Positions 12,120 through 25,760 of a stretch of 64,000 nt of DNA are shown piece after piece. The notes beneath the pieces were generated by a model. It was not told where the DNA came from, searched no databases, and saw nothing but the letters and a program-made list of their open reading frames with translations. The stretch's first letter is position 1. Each line of letters begins with the position of its first letter. The translations under genes and the position numbers were made by a program. This DNA is from Aurifilum marmelostoma. Taxonomy: Eukaryota; Ascomycota; Sordariomycetes; Diaporthales; Cryphonectriaceae. The stretch covers positions 62,001 through 126,000 of the forward strand of contig JAMXSV010000026.1 of NCBI GenBank assembly GCA_027559495.1, written 5' to 3'.

Positions 12120-12700
12120 TAGTATTAAGATGCTTGTATATACTTATTATTATAAGAAGGGTACTTTATGCTAATTTGCTAAGAATTCTTTTTGCTATAG
12201 CGAATATATCTATTTTAGGCAAAGTTATAATATTAGCTATTTTTCTATTTCTGCAGGTAGGTTTTTTATTCTCTTTTTTGCTATTTTTCTTTTAGCTAAT
12301 ATATCTCTTAGCAAATTAGTTAATTTATAAAAAGCATTATATTCTAGGTAAAGAGGCAAAGGCAGAGGCTGCAAATGCTACTGCTCTTTAAGCCTTATTA
12401 TCTTTATAAGCCTAGCTAGATTATGCTTGCAAGCAGCGTTATTTATTAGAGAATTGGGCTGCTAAGATAATTCGTTATAGCTTTAATTCTTTAAAGGATT
12501 TTGCTAATAAAGAGGATTAGAGTTTGCAGGAGAAGAAGACTTGTTTAATAGCCTAGAGTTACTTAGATATAATTAACTAGAGTTTTATTATAGTTAATCT
12601 GGATATAGTAGATTAAAGTTAAAAGTTAGCTAGCCTAAAGTTATTAAGTGCTTAAGCAAGTTCTTCTTATTCTTAAGGTAAGAATATATTCTAAAATTCT
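12120..12700 (+). pseudogene. Antisense ORF remnant in outer element
   Basis: On the strand opposite to pol, between the LTR and the integrase end, there is a decayed coding-like stretch. It resembles by position, and loosely by Ala/Lys/Glu-rich coiled-coil content (KEAKAEAANATAL), the antisense ORFs at 18833-19250 and 30690-31141. Many stops are present. It is the weakest of the three; I call it mainly because of its position and composition. Confidence 0.4.
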
Positions 12701-14049
12701 TTAATAAGTTTCTTGCTAATATTTGCAGTTTTCTCTTATAAGTTTTTACTGCTATTATAGTCCTTCTATTAGACTAAGTATTAGTATTCTCTTCCTTATT
12801 TCCTTGCTTTAAGGATCTTATTAACTTTATATTATTTATTATCTAATTTAATAGATTTATTATATATAAGCTCTGCTATATCTAGGGCTGGTTTTAGGAG
12901 TAAAATATAGAAAACTAGATATAGTTTTTTGTATAGGATAGCGAGTTTATAATTAACTAGTAAAATTTTTTGCAAAATTCTAAAAGGTCCTAGTTTCTTA
13001 TAATCGAGTTTTTTGCTAAATTATATTATTTTAATATTCTTGCGTTTTAGGTAAACTTTATTTCCCTCCTTTAGGATTAGTTTCTTAATTCTCTTAGAGT
13101 TAGCTATAATTATTATTTATTCTTTAACTTTTCTAAGTTCTGCCTAGAGATTTTTATAGATATGCTTTATTCTATATAATTTCTAAATAGCATTTTCGGC
13201 ATCTGCGCTAGGAATTATTTTATAGTATGCTGCAGGGTTATATTTATATAGGGCATAGAAGGGTAAGATCTTTATAATGCTTATATCTGCGCTATTATAT
13301 GCGAATTCTATAAGTAGTAACTATTTTACTTAATTATTTTATTATTAGTTAATATAATAGTATAGATATTATTCTATAATTTGATTAATGCGTTTTATCT
13401 ATTTATCTATTTTTAGGTAAAATGTAGTAGAGAGTTATTATTTTAATCTAAATAATTTAGTAAGTAAGATTTAGAATTTTGATATAAACTTTCTATTTCT
13501 ATTAGATATAATTTCTTATAGCATTTTATATTTGCTTATAATTATTTTAAGTATTATATAGGCAAGTTCTTTTGCTATGCTGCTTTTCTTATAGGGTAGG
13601 AAATAAGCATATTTGCTTAGTTTGCAAACTACTACCAAAATGCTATTAAATTATATCTTAGTTAAGGGTTCTTATAAGGGTAGTAGCTTAGTAATAAAGT
13701 TTAGGCTAATAGAGGATTAAATAGCGCTAGGTACTAGTAAAGGTTATAGCAGTCTATAAGGCTTATATCTGTCTGCTTTATTTTTATTGCAACTATTGCA
13801 ATTCCTTAAAAGACTTGCAATTCTCTTCTTAAGTTCTAAAGGGTTCTAGTATCTTAAAATCCTATTATATATAGCTCTAATTCCTTAATAACTATATGCT
13901 AATGCTTTATGCATATTTCTAATATACTAGTTTTATTCTTCTAGGATTATTTCTTCTAATTCTTTTCCTTTATAGCTAATCCTAAGAGTAATATTTAGTT
14001 CCTTATATGCATTAGTAAGATTCTCTTCCTTATCTTTTGCAAAAATATT

Positions 14050-15350
14050 CTAGATTTCTTCTTCGATATAATCTCTATAATCTAATTATCTGCTAAGAGT
14101 ATCTGCTTTAGCATTTTCCTTTTCTTAGATATATATAACTTTAAAGTTAAATTAGAATAAATATTCTGCTTATTTTACTTATTATTTATTTAAAATCTTT
14201 ATTATTATAAATAAAGTAAGATTCTTATAGTCTAAAAATACTTTAATTTTATATTTAGCGCTAATAAGATAGTATTCCTATTCCTTAAATGCTTCTACTA
14301 TAGCTATAAGTTCTTTATCTAGTATCTTATATTATAGTTCTAGTCTATTAAGTTTCTTAGAGAAATTGGCAATTAGGCATAGGCGTCTCTAATCGTCCTA
14401 TTAGTTAAGTTCTCCTCTAATTGCGTAATCTAATAAGTTTATCTAAAGCTTATATTCTTTTTCTAAATTAGATTTTTCTAAAACTAGATTTTTTATAACT
14501 AGTTCCTTAATCTTATTAAAAGCTTTATTTTCTTAATCTAACTAAAGGAATTATTATTCCTTTTTAGTAAGGTTAGTAAGAGGTCTAGTAATATTGCTAT
14601 ATTTGCTAATAAATTATTAATAAAAGTTAGCATAATTAAGAAATGCTTTAATATCTATAATATTCTTAGATTTAAGCTACTTTCTAAGTACTTATATCTT
14701 ATCTTTCTGCATTTAGATATATCCTAGTTTAATTATATACCTAAGGTAGTTAACTTTCTAAATATAAAAGTAACTCTTTATTAGTTTAATTAAGAGTTTA
14801 GCATCTTGCAGTATTTATAGTACTATCCTAATATGCTATTTATATATTTCGAATTCCTTAGAGTAGATAAGGATATTATTAAGGTAAATAATAATAAAGA
14901 TATTAAGAAATTCTTGAAGGATATAGTTAATTATTTTCTAGAATAATGCAGGTGCATTAGTTAATCTAAAAGGTATAACTAAGTATTCGAAGTATTTATA
15001 GCAAGTTCGAAATACTATTTTCTAAATATTATTTTCTTTAATGCAGATATAGTAATATTCTTCCTTAAGGTCGAGTGCTATAAACTATTATGCGCCTTAT
15101 AATCGGTCTTATAGTTCTTTAATAAGTAGTAAGAGATATTGATTCTTAATAGTAATATTATTAAGTTGCTTATAGTTAATGCAAAGCTTTAGTTTACTGT
15201 TTTTCTTAGGTACGAATAGGATTAGATATCCTGCTAGGGATTATAATAGTTATATATATTTTTTCTTAATATTCCTATTAAGATATTTCTTAAGTGCTTT
15301 AAATCTTGCTTTATTAAGTCTATATATAGGGAAGAACTATAGCTAAGTTC
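14050..15350 (-). pseudogene. Reverse transcriptase/RNase H remnant, outer element
   Basis: Read on the minus strand this matches, piece by piece, the plus-strand RT and RNase H of the third element (27800-29060): an LAEYPILF-like piece near 15220, the catalytic motif YLNN near 14880, and an RNase H end with a DALSRR-like piece near 14090. Stops interrupt every frame, so no product is possible. Confidence 0.7.
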
Positions 15351-18106
15351 CTTCTTTTAGTAGGATTTTATAGTTATATAGGCTATATTCTAGTAGTCTA
15401 TACTTAAACTTTCCTAAGAATAATTATCTAAATTTGTAATACTTTTATAGTATGCTATTGAATATTAATAGGGGTTTTTTTTTCTATCTTTATTGCTTAG
15501 AGAATTAGGAAGTACTATTAAGCATGCTTCTTTTCGTTAGTTATTAGTCTTTTGCATAGCAATCCTAAGGGCCTTAAATAGTTGCTCTATACTAGACCGA
15601 ATATCTAGGATTTTGGTAATAAGGTCTTTTTATAGTTCTATAATCTATATTTTAAAGCTTTTTTTTATTACTCTAGGGCAAACTATTCTTCTAAGAGTTT
15701 TACTTCTATTATTATATTAACCTGCTAGCGCCTTAGCACTATTTAGATTTGCCTTCTACTAAGTTCTTTTTTATAATCAATTAGGGCATTTATTATTTCT
15801 ATTACTTATTATCTTCTTCCCAATTTAGAGGTATATATAGATTCGTTTAAGTATCTTTATTTTAGGTAATACTTAGTAACTAAATCTTATCCTGCGCTAT
15901 TAATTGCAACTATTCCTTTAGGTATAGCTTATTCTTATAAGATCTAGCTAGTAGTTTAATTAATTTAAGGATTATGCTCTTTAAGCTAAGGAAGTTCTAA
16001 AATTAGCTTATATTATGCTATATCTATAATATTAAAAGAAACCCTTATTATATATCCTTATATCCAAATAGATAAATAATTAGTTTTTTTATTAACTATA
16101 TTAAGATTGTATATAATAGATTTTCCTTCTATAGTGCTAAGAGTATAAGATTATTCCTTTTATTTCTATTATAGTTATGCCTAATTAATAATATATAGGT
16201 ATATATAGTTTCCCTAAGCGCTACTATCTAATAGTGCGCTATATTTTTATTTATAGATATATATATTAATAATAATATAAGCGTAGTTTATTCTAGAGGC
16301 TTTATATAGGGATTATTCTAGTCTAATTATCTATAGTTCTATTATAAGCAATTCTATCCTTTTAGGGTTCTCTTAGCTGCTTATAGGGCTAGTGCCTTAG
16401 CTTATTATTAGGTGCGCTTATAATGCTTTCTATTATACTATTATATATGCTAGGCATATGCTTTGTTTTATATATAGATTATATAGTTTTCTACTAGGCA
16501 TTGCTACTATTTGCGCTTTCTTTTTATGTAAGGTTATAGGCAATCTTCTAGTAATTTAATAAAAGCGTAGTTATGCTTTTTATCTAGTACTTCCCGAAAT
16601 TATAATTTAGATTTTTTATATGCCTAAATAATCTAATTAAATTCGCGTATTAAGAACTATTTGTATTTAACTTTATTTTCGAAATAGACTTAGCAGCTAT
16701 AGTATATATATAAGATCTATGCTAGCTAGTAGTGTTTAGAGTGGAACGCATCGATTCTAGGGTTTTCCAGATTTCCTGCCTTATAGTTCTAGATTGGAAT
16801 GCTCCTAAAGAGTTCCTTTAGTAGTATTCTATATATAAGATATTCTATTTAGATATCTTATTCTGAGGCATAGAAGCTGATGCTGCTTCTCCTGCTAGTT
16901 AGTGCTAATACTTCTAAGTTATTTATATTATATTATATAATAGGCCTAGATAGGTTATTAGGTTGCCTATTCTAGAATTCTTCCTTTTTAAGGGTAAGTA
17001 TTTCTATAATACTATCTTTTATAGGCATTAAAGTAAAATCTGCGTTTTCTGAGTTATTATCGCGCCTATTATAAGCTAGAGATATTATAGTATCTAATAT
17101 ATATTCTTTATTATTTGCAAGCTATATAAGATAATGCTATAAGGGGAATTTTCTTAGGTTTTGCTTATTCTTAGATTCTTAATTTATAAAGTTAATAAAA
17201 TAATCTAATTCTTAATCTTCTATAAGAGTCTTATTCCTAATAGCAAGTTATTATTGTGCCTTAGACTTCCTAAGGAATTATCTTAAACCTTCTTTCTTTA
17301 AGAGATGCAATAAGCAATTATTATTATAATATATAGTTTAACTAAGTAATTTATAATTAATAGAGTCTATTACTTGCTTTATTAGGATATTTTTATCTAA
17401 ATAATTAGGTTCCTATTATATAGCAATATTAAGTTATTATTCTTTTAGAAGGGGCTGCTATCTTTTTCTTAGCTATCTATAATTGCAGGAAATATAACTT
17501 AGCTTATTGCAGTTATAATAAGTAATTCTTCTAGCATTACTATTCTATTAGTTAGTAGTATTAAGTTCTATAGGGCTAGTATGCATAGTGCTATTCTAAG
17601 CTATACTGCTATATTATTTGCTATTTTTAGCTTAGAGTTTCTTGCTTATATTAGCTAGAAATCTCTAAATCTAGCTTTCTTCTCTCTTTAACTTCTCTAT
17701 TTATTATTTATATAGATAATTATTAATGCGGATTGCTTAGTTAGAAAATATTATAAAGTTCTTTAGCTAATCTTATTTAGAGATTTTATTTTTAACTTTA
17801 TCTTTTAGTCCTTTATAATAGTATTTTATAAGGTTCTTATTTTCCTATAAAAGTTATGCTAAGAGTTATTTAAATCTAATTATATAGGCAGAGGCTAACT
17901 TGGTCTGCTTAAGGTTTATAAGTTGCTGCGCTATAGTGCGTTCCTTATTTAGGTTTTTAAAAGTTTCTTTAAATGCTTTCTTAAAGCCTATAAAGAAGTT
18001 AAATATATCCTTAGTACTTTGGGTGCGCGTATTAGGGTTATCTTAATATTCTAAATAGTTATATAGTAAAGGTTTATACTAAATAAGGGCATCTTTTTTA
18101 AAGCAT

Positions 18107-18612
18107 TGTAATGAGCACTGCTGTAGCCGGGGTATATAATAAGTACACAAAGGGTTTATATTAGGCAAGAACGATATTAAAGTATAATCCAAAGAATACA
18201 GAAATAATCTTCAAAGTCTTCTATAGTATATCACTAGCAGTAAAGCTATTACTTATATTAGAGATAATACTTAGATTAATAACTAAAGAGCTATATACTA
18301 AATCTATCTAATAGTAGCGAATATATCTCTTATATAACCCGTTCTTTAGTTCTTTATTAGTAGTATTAGTTTCTTTTTAGCAGGGGTAGGCTAAAGTTGA
18401 TATTAAATCTTTCAATTAGTTAACTAAGTCGATACTAATTCCTTCGACTAGTTAATAGAGTTAATATTAACTTCTTTAACTAAGCAATCTTTATAACTCT
18501 AACCCTAGCTTATATAATCTTATTATGCTAGTTCTATCCTAAAGTATTAAACTTCTAGCTCTCTATAGTTTATTCTATATAGCTTTAGTATTATGCTGCA
18601 ATCTTTATTATA
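18107..18612 (-). repeat. LTR, type B (3' LTR of second element)
   Basis: Starts TGTAATGAGCACTGC and ends around TTATTATA, next to an AG-rich tract (polypurine, seen reversed near 18640-18650). Roughly its first 140 bases keep ordinary base content and are nearly the reverse complement of 31665-31804, while the rest is TA-rich. It belongs with the LTRs at 24232-24699 and 31343-31804. Confidence 0.7.
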
Positions 18613-18832
18613 ATCTATATATTAGATAAGTTATAATATTATCTCTCTTCTATAGATTATTATTCCTAATAATTTTCTTATAAGTTTTCTTCCTATTATC
18701 TTGCTATATTATTATGCCTTTTTAATTAGAATATTAAATAGAGTTGTAAAACTAAAATCTTTTAATCCTTATTTTAATAGATTAAAGCAGAAGAAGTTCC
18801 TTTATTTAATTATTCTTTCTAAAGCTATTATT

Positions 18833-19250
18833 ATAATTCCTTATTCTTCCTATAATACTTAGGGCTTAAAATCTTATTAGGTATTCCTTAAGGATTCTTT
18901 CTAGTATACTAAGTGCATATATTGCTAATATTCTAAATGCAATGTTCTTGAACTAACTAACTCTTCTAAGCTTCTTAATATCTTCTTTTAGCATTAAAAG
19001 TTAGAGAACGAAATCGAAGATCTCAAGCTAAAGTTAATGCATTTCTGCTAATAGAAAAAGATATAGAGAGAGAAGATAGCTTAGGCTATTCGTCAGGGTT
19101 TAACAAATCTAGAAGAGTTAGAGCGCCTAGAGGCAAAGAAGGCAGAGGCTAAGGCTAAGCATTTAGCTGCTAAAGAGTTCAACTAAGGCGCTAAGGCCTT
19201 AGCTCTAGAGGGCCCTCTCTCTAATAGCTAGCCTATAGGAGGGGCTAGTT
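18833..19250 (+). pseudogene. Antisense ORF remnant in second element
   Basis: Coding-like stretch on the strand opposite to pol. It starts around a PYSSYNT piece near 18833, has spaced Cys residues (KCIYC, then SKCNVLELT) and ends in a charged coiled-coil run: RQGLTNLEELERLEAKKAEA near 19100-19150. Several stops (KSY*, FC**KK) interrupt it. The layout is Cys-rich N-terminus then Glu/Lys/Ala coiled coil, the same as in the antisense ORF at 30690-31141. Function is unknown; the Cys spacing suggests a zinc-binding N-terminus, which is inference. Confidence 0.55.
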
Positions 19251-20879
19251 AAACCCTACTAAACCTAAGTATTCTGGATAAATATAGGCTAGAAGATATA
19301 GCTGGACCTTTAGTTAGCTGCTAACCTTTAGCTTAGCTTAGTGCATCTTTTTTCTTCTAGTACTATCTCTAACTAGTATTTTTTTAATTAATAGCTTATT
19401 TTATTAATTAATAGGGTATTTTGACTAATAGGCTATATTCTTAATATTTCTATAAGCTAACTAGTTACTACTATAACTATTCTTTCTTAGACTAATATTG
19501 CATAAGCTATTCTAATGCATTAGTAATATTTTCTAGGAATTCCTATATATTTTTGCTTAAAGGATAGCCTTTTTATTTAACTAGATATTCTAATATATTA
19601 TTCTATCTTCTATGCTTAAGGATTTTTCCTATCTTATATTCTAATTTATTATTTTTAACTTTAATGCTATTATTAATCTTTATATTCTATACTGCTAGCT
19701 TAAGTAGTAAAATATAGAAAACTAGATATATTTTTATGCTATAGGAGAGTGCGAGTTTATAGTTAACTAGTAAGATTTTCTGCAAAATCTTAAATAGACT
19801 AAGCTTTTTATAATTAAGCTTATTATTAAGCCTTTTTATCTTGATATTTTATCGAAAAAGATAGACCTTATTTCCTTCCTTAAGGATTAGTCCCTTAATC
19901 CTCTTAGTATTTGCATATTTTATTATTCGTTCCCTAATAAATGCAAGTTTTTACTGCAGTTCTTTATAGATTTTTCAAATCCTTTAAGCTTTCTTATTTG
20001 CTGCTTCTGCATTTGCCTCTAGCAATGCTTTATAATATGCTATAGGGTTATGCCTATATACTGCATAGAATAGCAATATCTTTATTATACTTATATTTGC
20101 GCTATTATATGCAAATTATGCTAATAGCAATAATTTAATTTAATTATCTTATTTATAATTAATATAATAGTATAGATATTATTCTAAAATTTAATTTATA
20201 TATTTTATCTATTTATTTATTTATAGATAGAATGCAATTAATATTTTATAAGCTGCTTTAAGCTGCTTTATAAGTAAGATCTAGAAGTTTAATGCAAACT
20301 TCCTATCCCTATCTAAGATAATTTCCTATAGTATACTATAATTAGCTATAATTATTCTAAGAAATATATATGCAAGGTTTTCTGCTATACTACTCTCCTT
20401 ATATAGTAGAAAGTAAGTATACTTGCTTAATCTGCAAATTACTATTAGAATGCTATTAAATTGCATTTTAGTTAAGGGTTCTTATAAGAGGGGTAGCTTA
20501 ATAATAAAGTCTAGGCTAGCTAATTGCTAAACTAAACTTGATACTAATAGAGAGTAAAGCAATCTATAAGGCTTATATCTTTCCGCCTTATTCTTCTTGC
20601 AATTATTACAATTCTATAAGAGGTTCTCGACTCTCTTCTTAAGGCCTAGCGGGTTCTAATATCTCGAAATCCATGCTAAGATTGCCCTAACTCCCTAATA
20701 TCTATATGCTAGAGCACTATATATATCCTAGATATACTAATCTTATTCCTCTAGAGTTATATCTTCTAGGTTCTTACTTATTCAATTAATTCTAAGAGTA
20801 GCATTTAGCTCTCTATATGCATTAATAAGATTTCTTTCTTTATTTATTATAAAGATATTCTAGATTTCTTCTATAATTT

Positions 20880-22150
20880 TATTCTAATAATTAGATCTTC
20901 TGCTAAGAGCATCTGCTTTAATATTTTCTTTTCCTTAGATATAGATAATCTTAAGATTAAACTATAATAGGTACTCTGCCTATCTTACTTATTATCTATT
21001 AAGTATTTTTATTATAGTAAATATAGTAAGATTTTTGTAATTAGAGAATACTTTAATCTAGTATTTTGCGCTAATAAGATATTATTCCTATTCTTTAAAT
21101 GCTTCTATAATAGCTATAAGTTTCTTATCTAGTATTCTATACTGCAATTCTAGTCTATTAAGCTTTTTTAAAAAGTTAGCAATTAGTTTTAATTATTCTT
21201 TTTTATTACGCTAATTAAGTTCTGCTCTAATAGCAAAGTCTAATGCGTTTATATATAATTCGAGTTCCTTGCTAAGGTCTAGTTCTTTATAAATTGAGTC
21301 TTTTGATATAAGATTCTTAATCTTATTAAATGCTTGCTATTATTCTTCTGCCTAATAAAATAGCATTTCTTTTTTAGTAAGTTCTATAAGAGGCTTAACT
21401 TTCTTGCTATAATTCTTAATAAACTATCTATAGAAATTAATATATTTGAGAAATGCTTAAATATTTATAAGGTTTCTAGGTGCAGGCTAATCCTTAATTG
21501 CCTTAATTTTATCTTTCTATATACAAATTGCGCCTAATTCAAGAGTATATTTAAGATAATCTACTTTCTAAGTATAAAAATAATATTTAGTAGATTCTAC
21601 TAGTATCTTAGCATCTTGCAGCATTTATAGTATAGTTCGCATATATTATTTATATATCTTAAGGTCCTTTAAGTAAATAAGAATATTATCTAGATAGGCA
21701 ATAATAAAGATATTAAGGAATTTGCAGAGGATATAGTTAATTATGCATTAGAATATAGCTAGTGCATTAGTTAGTTTAAATAGCATAATATAATATTTGT
21801 AATATTTATAATAAGTTCTAAAGGCTATTTTCTATTTATATTCCTCTGCAATTCGTATATAATAGTATCCTTCTTTAAGATTGCGTGCAGTAAACCATTA
21901 TGCGCCTTGCATTCTATCTTATAATTTATTGCTTCTTAGCAGTAGATAATAATCCTTAATTATTATATCGTTAAGTTATCTAAAGTCTATATATAGTCTA
22001 AGTTTGCTATTTTTCTTTAGTATGAAGAGGATTGGGTATTCTGCTAGGGAGTGTAATTCTCTAATATATTCTCTTTTAAGATTTTTATTTAAGTACTCCC
22101 TAAATGCCTTAAGCCTTGCTTTATCTAGTCTATAAATAGGGAAAAACTTT
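20880..22150 (-). pseudogene. Reverse transcriptase/RNase H remnant, second element
   Basis: Minus-strand counterpart of the RT and RNase H of the other two copies. The catalytic box near 21690 still reads YLDN, and a palm segment with IRIGYYY-like wording is degraded by stops. No open frame longer than a few tens of codons remains. Confidence 0.65.
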
Positions 22151-24231
22151 AGTTCTATTTCTTCCTTAAGGGGTATTTTATAGTTGAATTAGGTTCTATT
22201 AAAAAGCAATCTCTTATACTTTCCTAAGAATAATCTAGTAAATTCATAGTACTCTTATAGTATGCTATCAAATATTAGTAGAAGTTCTTCTTCTATTATT
22301 ACTGCTTATAGGAATAGGAGGTACTATTAAGCATTCCTAGACAATATTGCAGAAGTATTATATCCTAATTAGCTTTATCTAATTCTTTATAATTCTTAGT
22401 TTATCTATTTTTTTAGCCTATCCCGGCTGCTCTGGGCTAGACCGAGTTTCTAAGGCTATAGCTTCTATTTCTATAGTTGCTGCCTATTATTATTGCTCTA
22501 TGCTAGACTAAGTCTTTCCGATTAGTTTCTGCTTACTTGTAAATCTGATTTATACTTAACCTCCTTCTGTAGATTTAAGGCGTTTATAATCCTTCTCTAT
22601 AAGCTATTAGTCCCTGCTAATTTAGAGGTATATATTAAGTTCTTATTTAAGCGCCTCTCTTAGCTATCCTTAGTAACTAAGTCTTGTTCTGCGCCTTTGA
22701 TTGCAATTATTCTATTAGGTATAGCTTATTCCTAAGAGATTTGGCTAGTAGTCTAATTAATTTGAGAATTATGCTTCTTAAGCTATAGAAGTTTTAATAT
22801 TATATTATAGTATGCTATATTTATAATATTAAAAGAAATAAATATTATATATCCTTAATTCAAGATAGATAGATAATTAGTCTTCTTATTAATTACTTTT
22901 TAGTTATATATAATAGATTATCTTTTTATAGTATTAAGTATATAGAGATTATTCTTTCTATTTGCTATAGTATCTTTGCTATATTAATAATGCAAGGGGA
23001 TATATAATTCTCCTTATGCACTGCTATCTAATAGTGCGCTATAATATTAGTTATTAATATTTATATTAATGATATATATATATATAGCTTCCTTTTAGGC
23101 TATTATATATAGGGACTCTTATAGTCCTAATTAATTATTATCCCTATTATAGGCAATCTTTATTCTTTTAGGGCCTTCTTAGCTGCTTGTTAAGCTAGTG
23201 CCTTAGCTTATTATTATATATATCTATAATGCTTCTCTATTATATTGCTATATATGCTAGGCATATATCTTATTCTGTATATAGATAGTGTATTATTCTA
23301 CTAGATATTGCTACTATTTGCGCTTTTTTATCTATGCATAAGGCCTTAGGCAATCCTCTAGTAGTCTAATAAGTGCGTTATAGTATTTCTTTTTTAGTAC
23401 TTTCCTAAACTATAGTTTAGATTCCTTATATACCTAAATAATTTAATTAACTTCTTCCCTAGTTAGGAACTATCTATATTTGACTTTTTTCTTGAAATAG
23501 GTTCAATAGCTATAATAGATATATGAGATCTATGCTAATTAGTAGTATCTAAAGTGGAATGCATTAATTCTAGGATCCTCTAATTTATTTGCTTTATAGT
23601 TCTAGATTAGAATACTCTTAAAGAGGGTTTTTAGAAGTATTCTGTATATAAGGTATTCTATTTAGATATTTAATATCTAGGGTTATTAGAACTAAGACTG
23701 CTATATTCCGGGTAATTAGTACTAATTCCTTCTAAGTTGTCTATGATATTATTATATAATAGGCTTAAGTAGATTATTAGATTATTTATCTTTGAAATTC
23801 TTCTTCTTTAAGAATAAATATCTTCTATAGTACTATTCTTTTATAGGGGCTAGAGTAAAGTCTGCATTTTTTAAGTTATTATCGCGCCTATTATAGGCTA
23901 GGGATATTATAGTATCTGATATATACTTATTATTATCTATAAGCTATATAAGATAGTGCTATAAGGGAAACTTTTCTAAGTCCTATTTATTCTTAGATTT
24001 CTAATTTATAGGATTAGTAGAATAATCCAATTATTAATGTTCTATAAGGACTTTCAATAGCAAGTTATTATTATATTTTAGGTTTTTTGAGAATTAGCCA
24101 TCTGCTCTCTAATAAGCAACTATTATTATATAGTCATTAAGGTTTATATTGAGAAAGCTATCTTGAATATTATGATAATTAGCATTGTTATTATATAGCA
24201 GTATTAATTATTATGAAGGGCTATTACCGTC

Positions 24232-24699
24232 ATAATATAGCACCACATGCAGGGCACAAGACTAGTCACAGCAACGAAACCCAGATAGTACGGGACCCAA
24301 AGTTCAATACTTACAGAAAGGAGCAATGCCAGGATTACATAATCCAGAGTTAGGGTTAGGACCGATAGGACTAACTAGGATAGATAGCCTTGGATATATG
24401 CTATCTAGAAATATTTAGATAATTCGGATATATTGCAATCCAATGTTAGCTATAAAATTAAAGACTAGAATATATAAGAACACATTTATTACTATTAGAT
24501 AGATTTAGTATATAGCTTTTTAGTTATTAATCTAAATATTACCTCTAATATAAGTAATAGCTTTACTACTAGTAATATACTATAGAAAACTTTAAAGATT
24601 ATTTCTATATTCTTTAAATTATACTTTAATCTTATTTTTATCTAATATAAACCCTTTATATACTTATTATATACCCTAATTATAGTAATGCTTATTATA
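24232..24699 (+). repeat. 5' LTR of third element (type B)
   Basis: Its last ~120 bases match 31685-31804 of the 3' LTR with differences that are G to A or C to T, as RIP would give. Its first ~110 bases (24232-24345) have ordinary composition with many unmutated CA pairs, and the middle part does not align well with the 3' LTR. The exact start is uncertain by several bases. Confidence 0.65.
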
Positions 24700-24739
24700 T
24701 TTTAATAACTTTTATTTAAGTATAAGTTTAGTATACTCC

Positions 24740-25760
24740 TTCTTAAGCAATATAGAAATATAATATCTTCCTAGACTCTAATCTTCTTTACTATAGGCAG
24801 GGCTTTAACTAGCGCTAAGCTACAGTAAATTATTATAGCTTTATAAACTTGCATTTAGAAATTTAAGGAAGTTTAGCAATACTTAAATTAAGATTTATAA
24901 GATAAATAAGCCTATCCTTTATAAAGAATTAAAGGGCACTCTTTTAGGCTTTTATTACTTAGTATAAAGCCTATTTTCTTTACTATCTAGCTTAGTTTAT
25001 AGATAAGGGAGAAAAAGCAGTCTTTATAGGAACTTAATTAGAAGGCAATGCTTTTGCCTAATTCGAACCTTTGCTTTAAAACTATCTTAATAATCTAACT
25101 ATGCCTAATAATTATAATAAGAAAACTAAAGCTATCTTTAACTTATTTAAAGGTTTTAAGAAGGCACTTAAGAATGCATTTAGCAATCTAGATAAGAAGT
25201 GCATAGCAGAATACAGTCTTATAGACCTTAAGCAAATTAAAGCTGCTTTAGATTATATAGCCAAATTTAAGCAATATATAAAGCAAGTTAGCTAGAAAGA
25301 TAAAGCATTAATATCTTAATTCTATAAAGAACTAAAGAATAGGATTAAAAACAAACTTTATAAAATAAACTAACCCAATAATTTAGCAGAATATATTGCA
25401 ATAGCAGTATAAATTAATAACTGCATCTTTAAATAATAATAAGAGAAGAACTGCAAGAGCAATAAATAACTATAGAAGTTTAGAACCCTAGCTAATAGTA
25501 GAAAACACTACTAACCTTAGCAGAACTATTAAAGCAAATAATAGAACTATATAAATATAGCATAGAGCAGCAGCATATATACTAGCCTAATAGAATTAGA
25601 TACTATATATTAATATAACAATTTTCAAAACTAAGGCAAAGGCAATAGAGCATGCTTTAATTATAGGAAGCCTAAACATTTTGCATAGAAATATTAATAA
25701 TTACAAAGGAAGCAATAGCAATCTATCTAGAAAGAATAACAGCTTAATATTGCTACTTAA
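24740..25760 (+). pseudogene. gag remnant with decayed zinc knuckle, third element
   Basis: Contains a 64-codon open piece (25101-25295) of capsid type, continuing through stops as KALISQFYKELKNR and NLAEYIAIAVQIN, wording typical of Ty3/Gypsy gag. A nucleocapsid knuckle at 25653-25694 reads CFNYRKPKHFA*KY. Compared with the usual CX2CX4HX4C, the second and fourth Cys are Tyr and a Gly is lost, each explained by G to A. Not functional. Confidence 0.7.

Larger units (their letters stand above)
11489..18106 (-). mobile_element. Outer Ty3/Gypsy chromovirus, 3' LTR to gag part (degenerate)
   Basis: Minus-strand remains of a chromovirus. Left to right it holds a type-A LTR (11489-about 11918), an antisense ORF region (about 12120-12700), integrase (about 12930-14040), RNase H and reverse transcriptase (about 14050-15350), protease and gag up to 18106. 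On the minus strand the RT motif around 14870-14900 reads YLNNILIYS in place of YLDD. Every frame is full of stops. The sequence breaks off inside gag at 18106, where a type-B LTR begins with TGTAATGAGC. Its 5' LTR is most likely the type-A LTR at 32782-33251, with younger copies in between. The assignment rests on order and motifs seen by eye; domain limits are approximate. Confidence 0.8.
18107..24230 (-). mobile_element. Second chromovirus, 3' LTR to gag (degenerate)
   Basis: Minus-strand element inserted in gag of the outer element. It has a type-B 3' LTR (18107-about 18612), an antisense ORF (18833-19250), integrase (about 19700-20870), RNase H and RT (about 20880-22150), protease and part of gag, ending near 24230 where the plus-strand element begins. 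The RT motif near 21690 reads YLDNILIY, one Asp better preserved than in the other copies. By alignment to the outer element, gag here stops at a point equivalent to about 17455 and resumes at 31805 (equivalent to about 17481). The rest of this copy therefore lies at 31805 onward, beyond the third element. No minus-oriented type-B 5' LTR is found there. Confidence 0.75.

Noticed and set aside
25101..25295. Small independent gene of 64 codons
   Set aside because: It is a stop-free piece of retroelement gag; the same frame continues beyond the stop as gag-like sequence.
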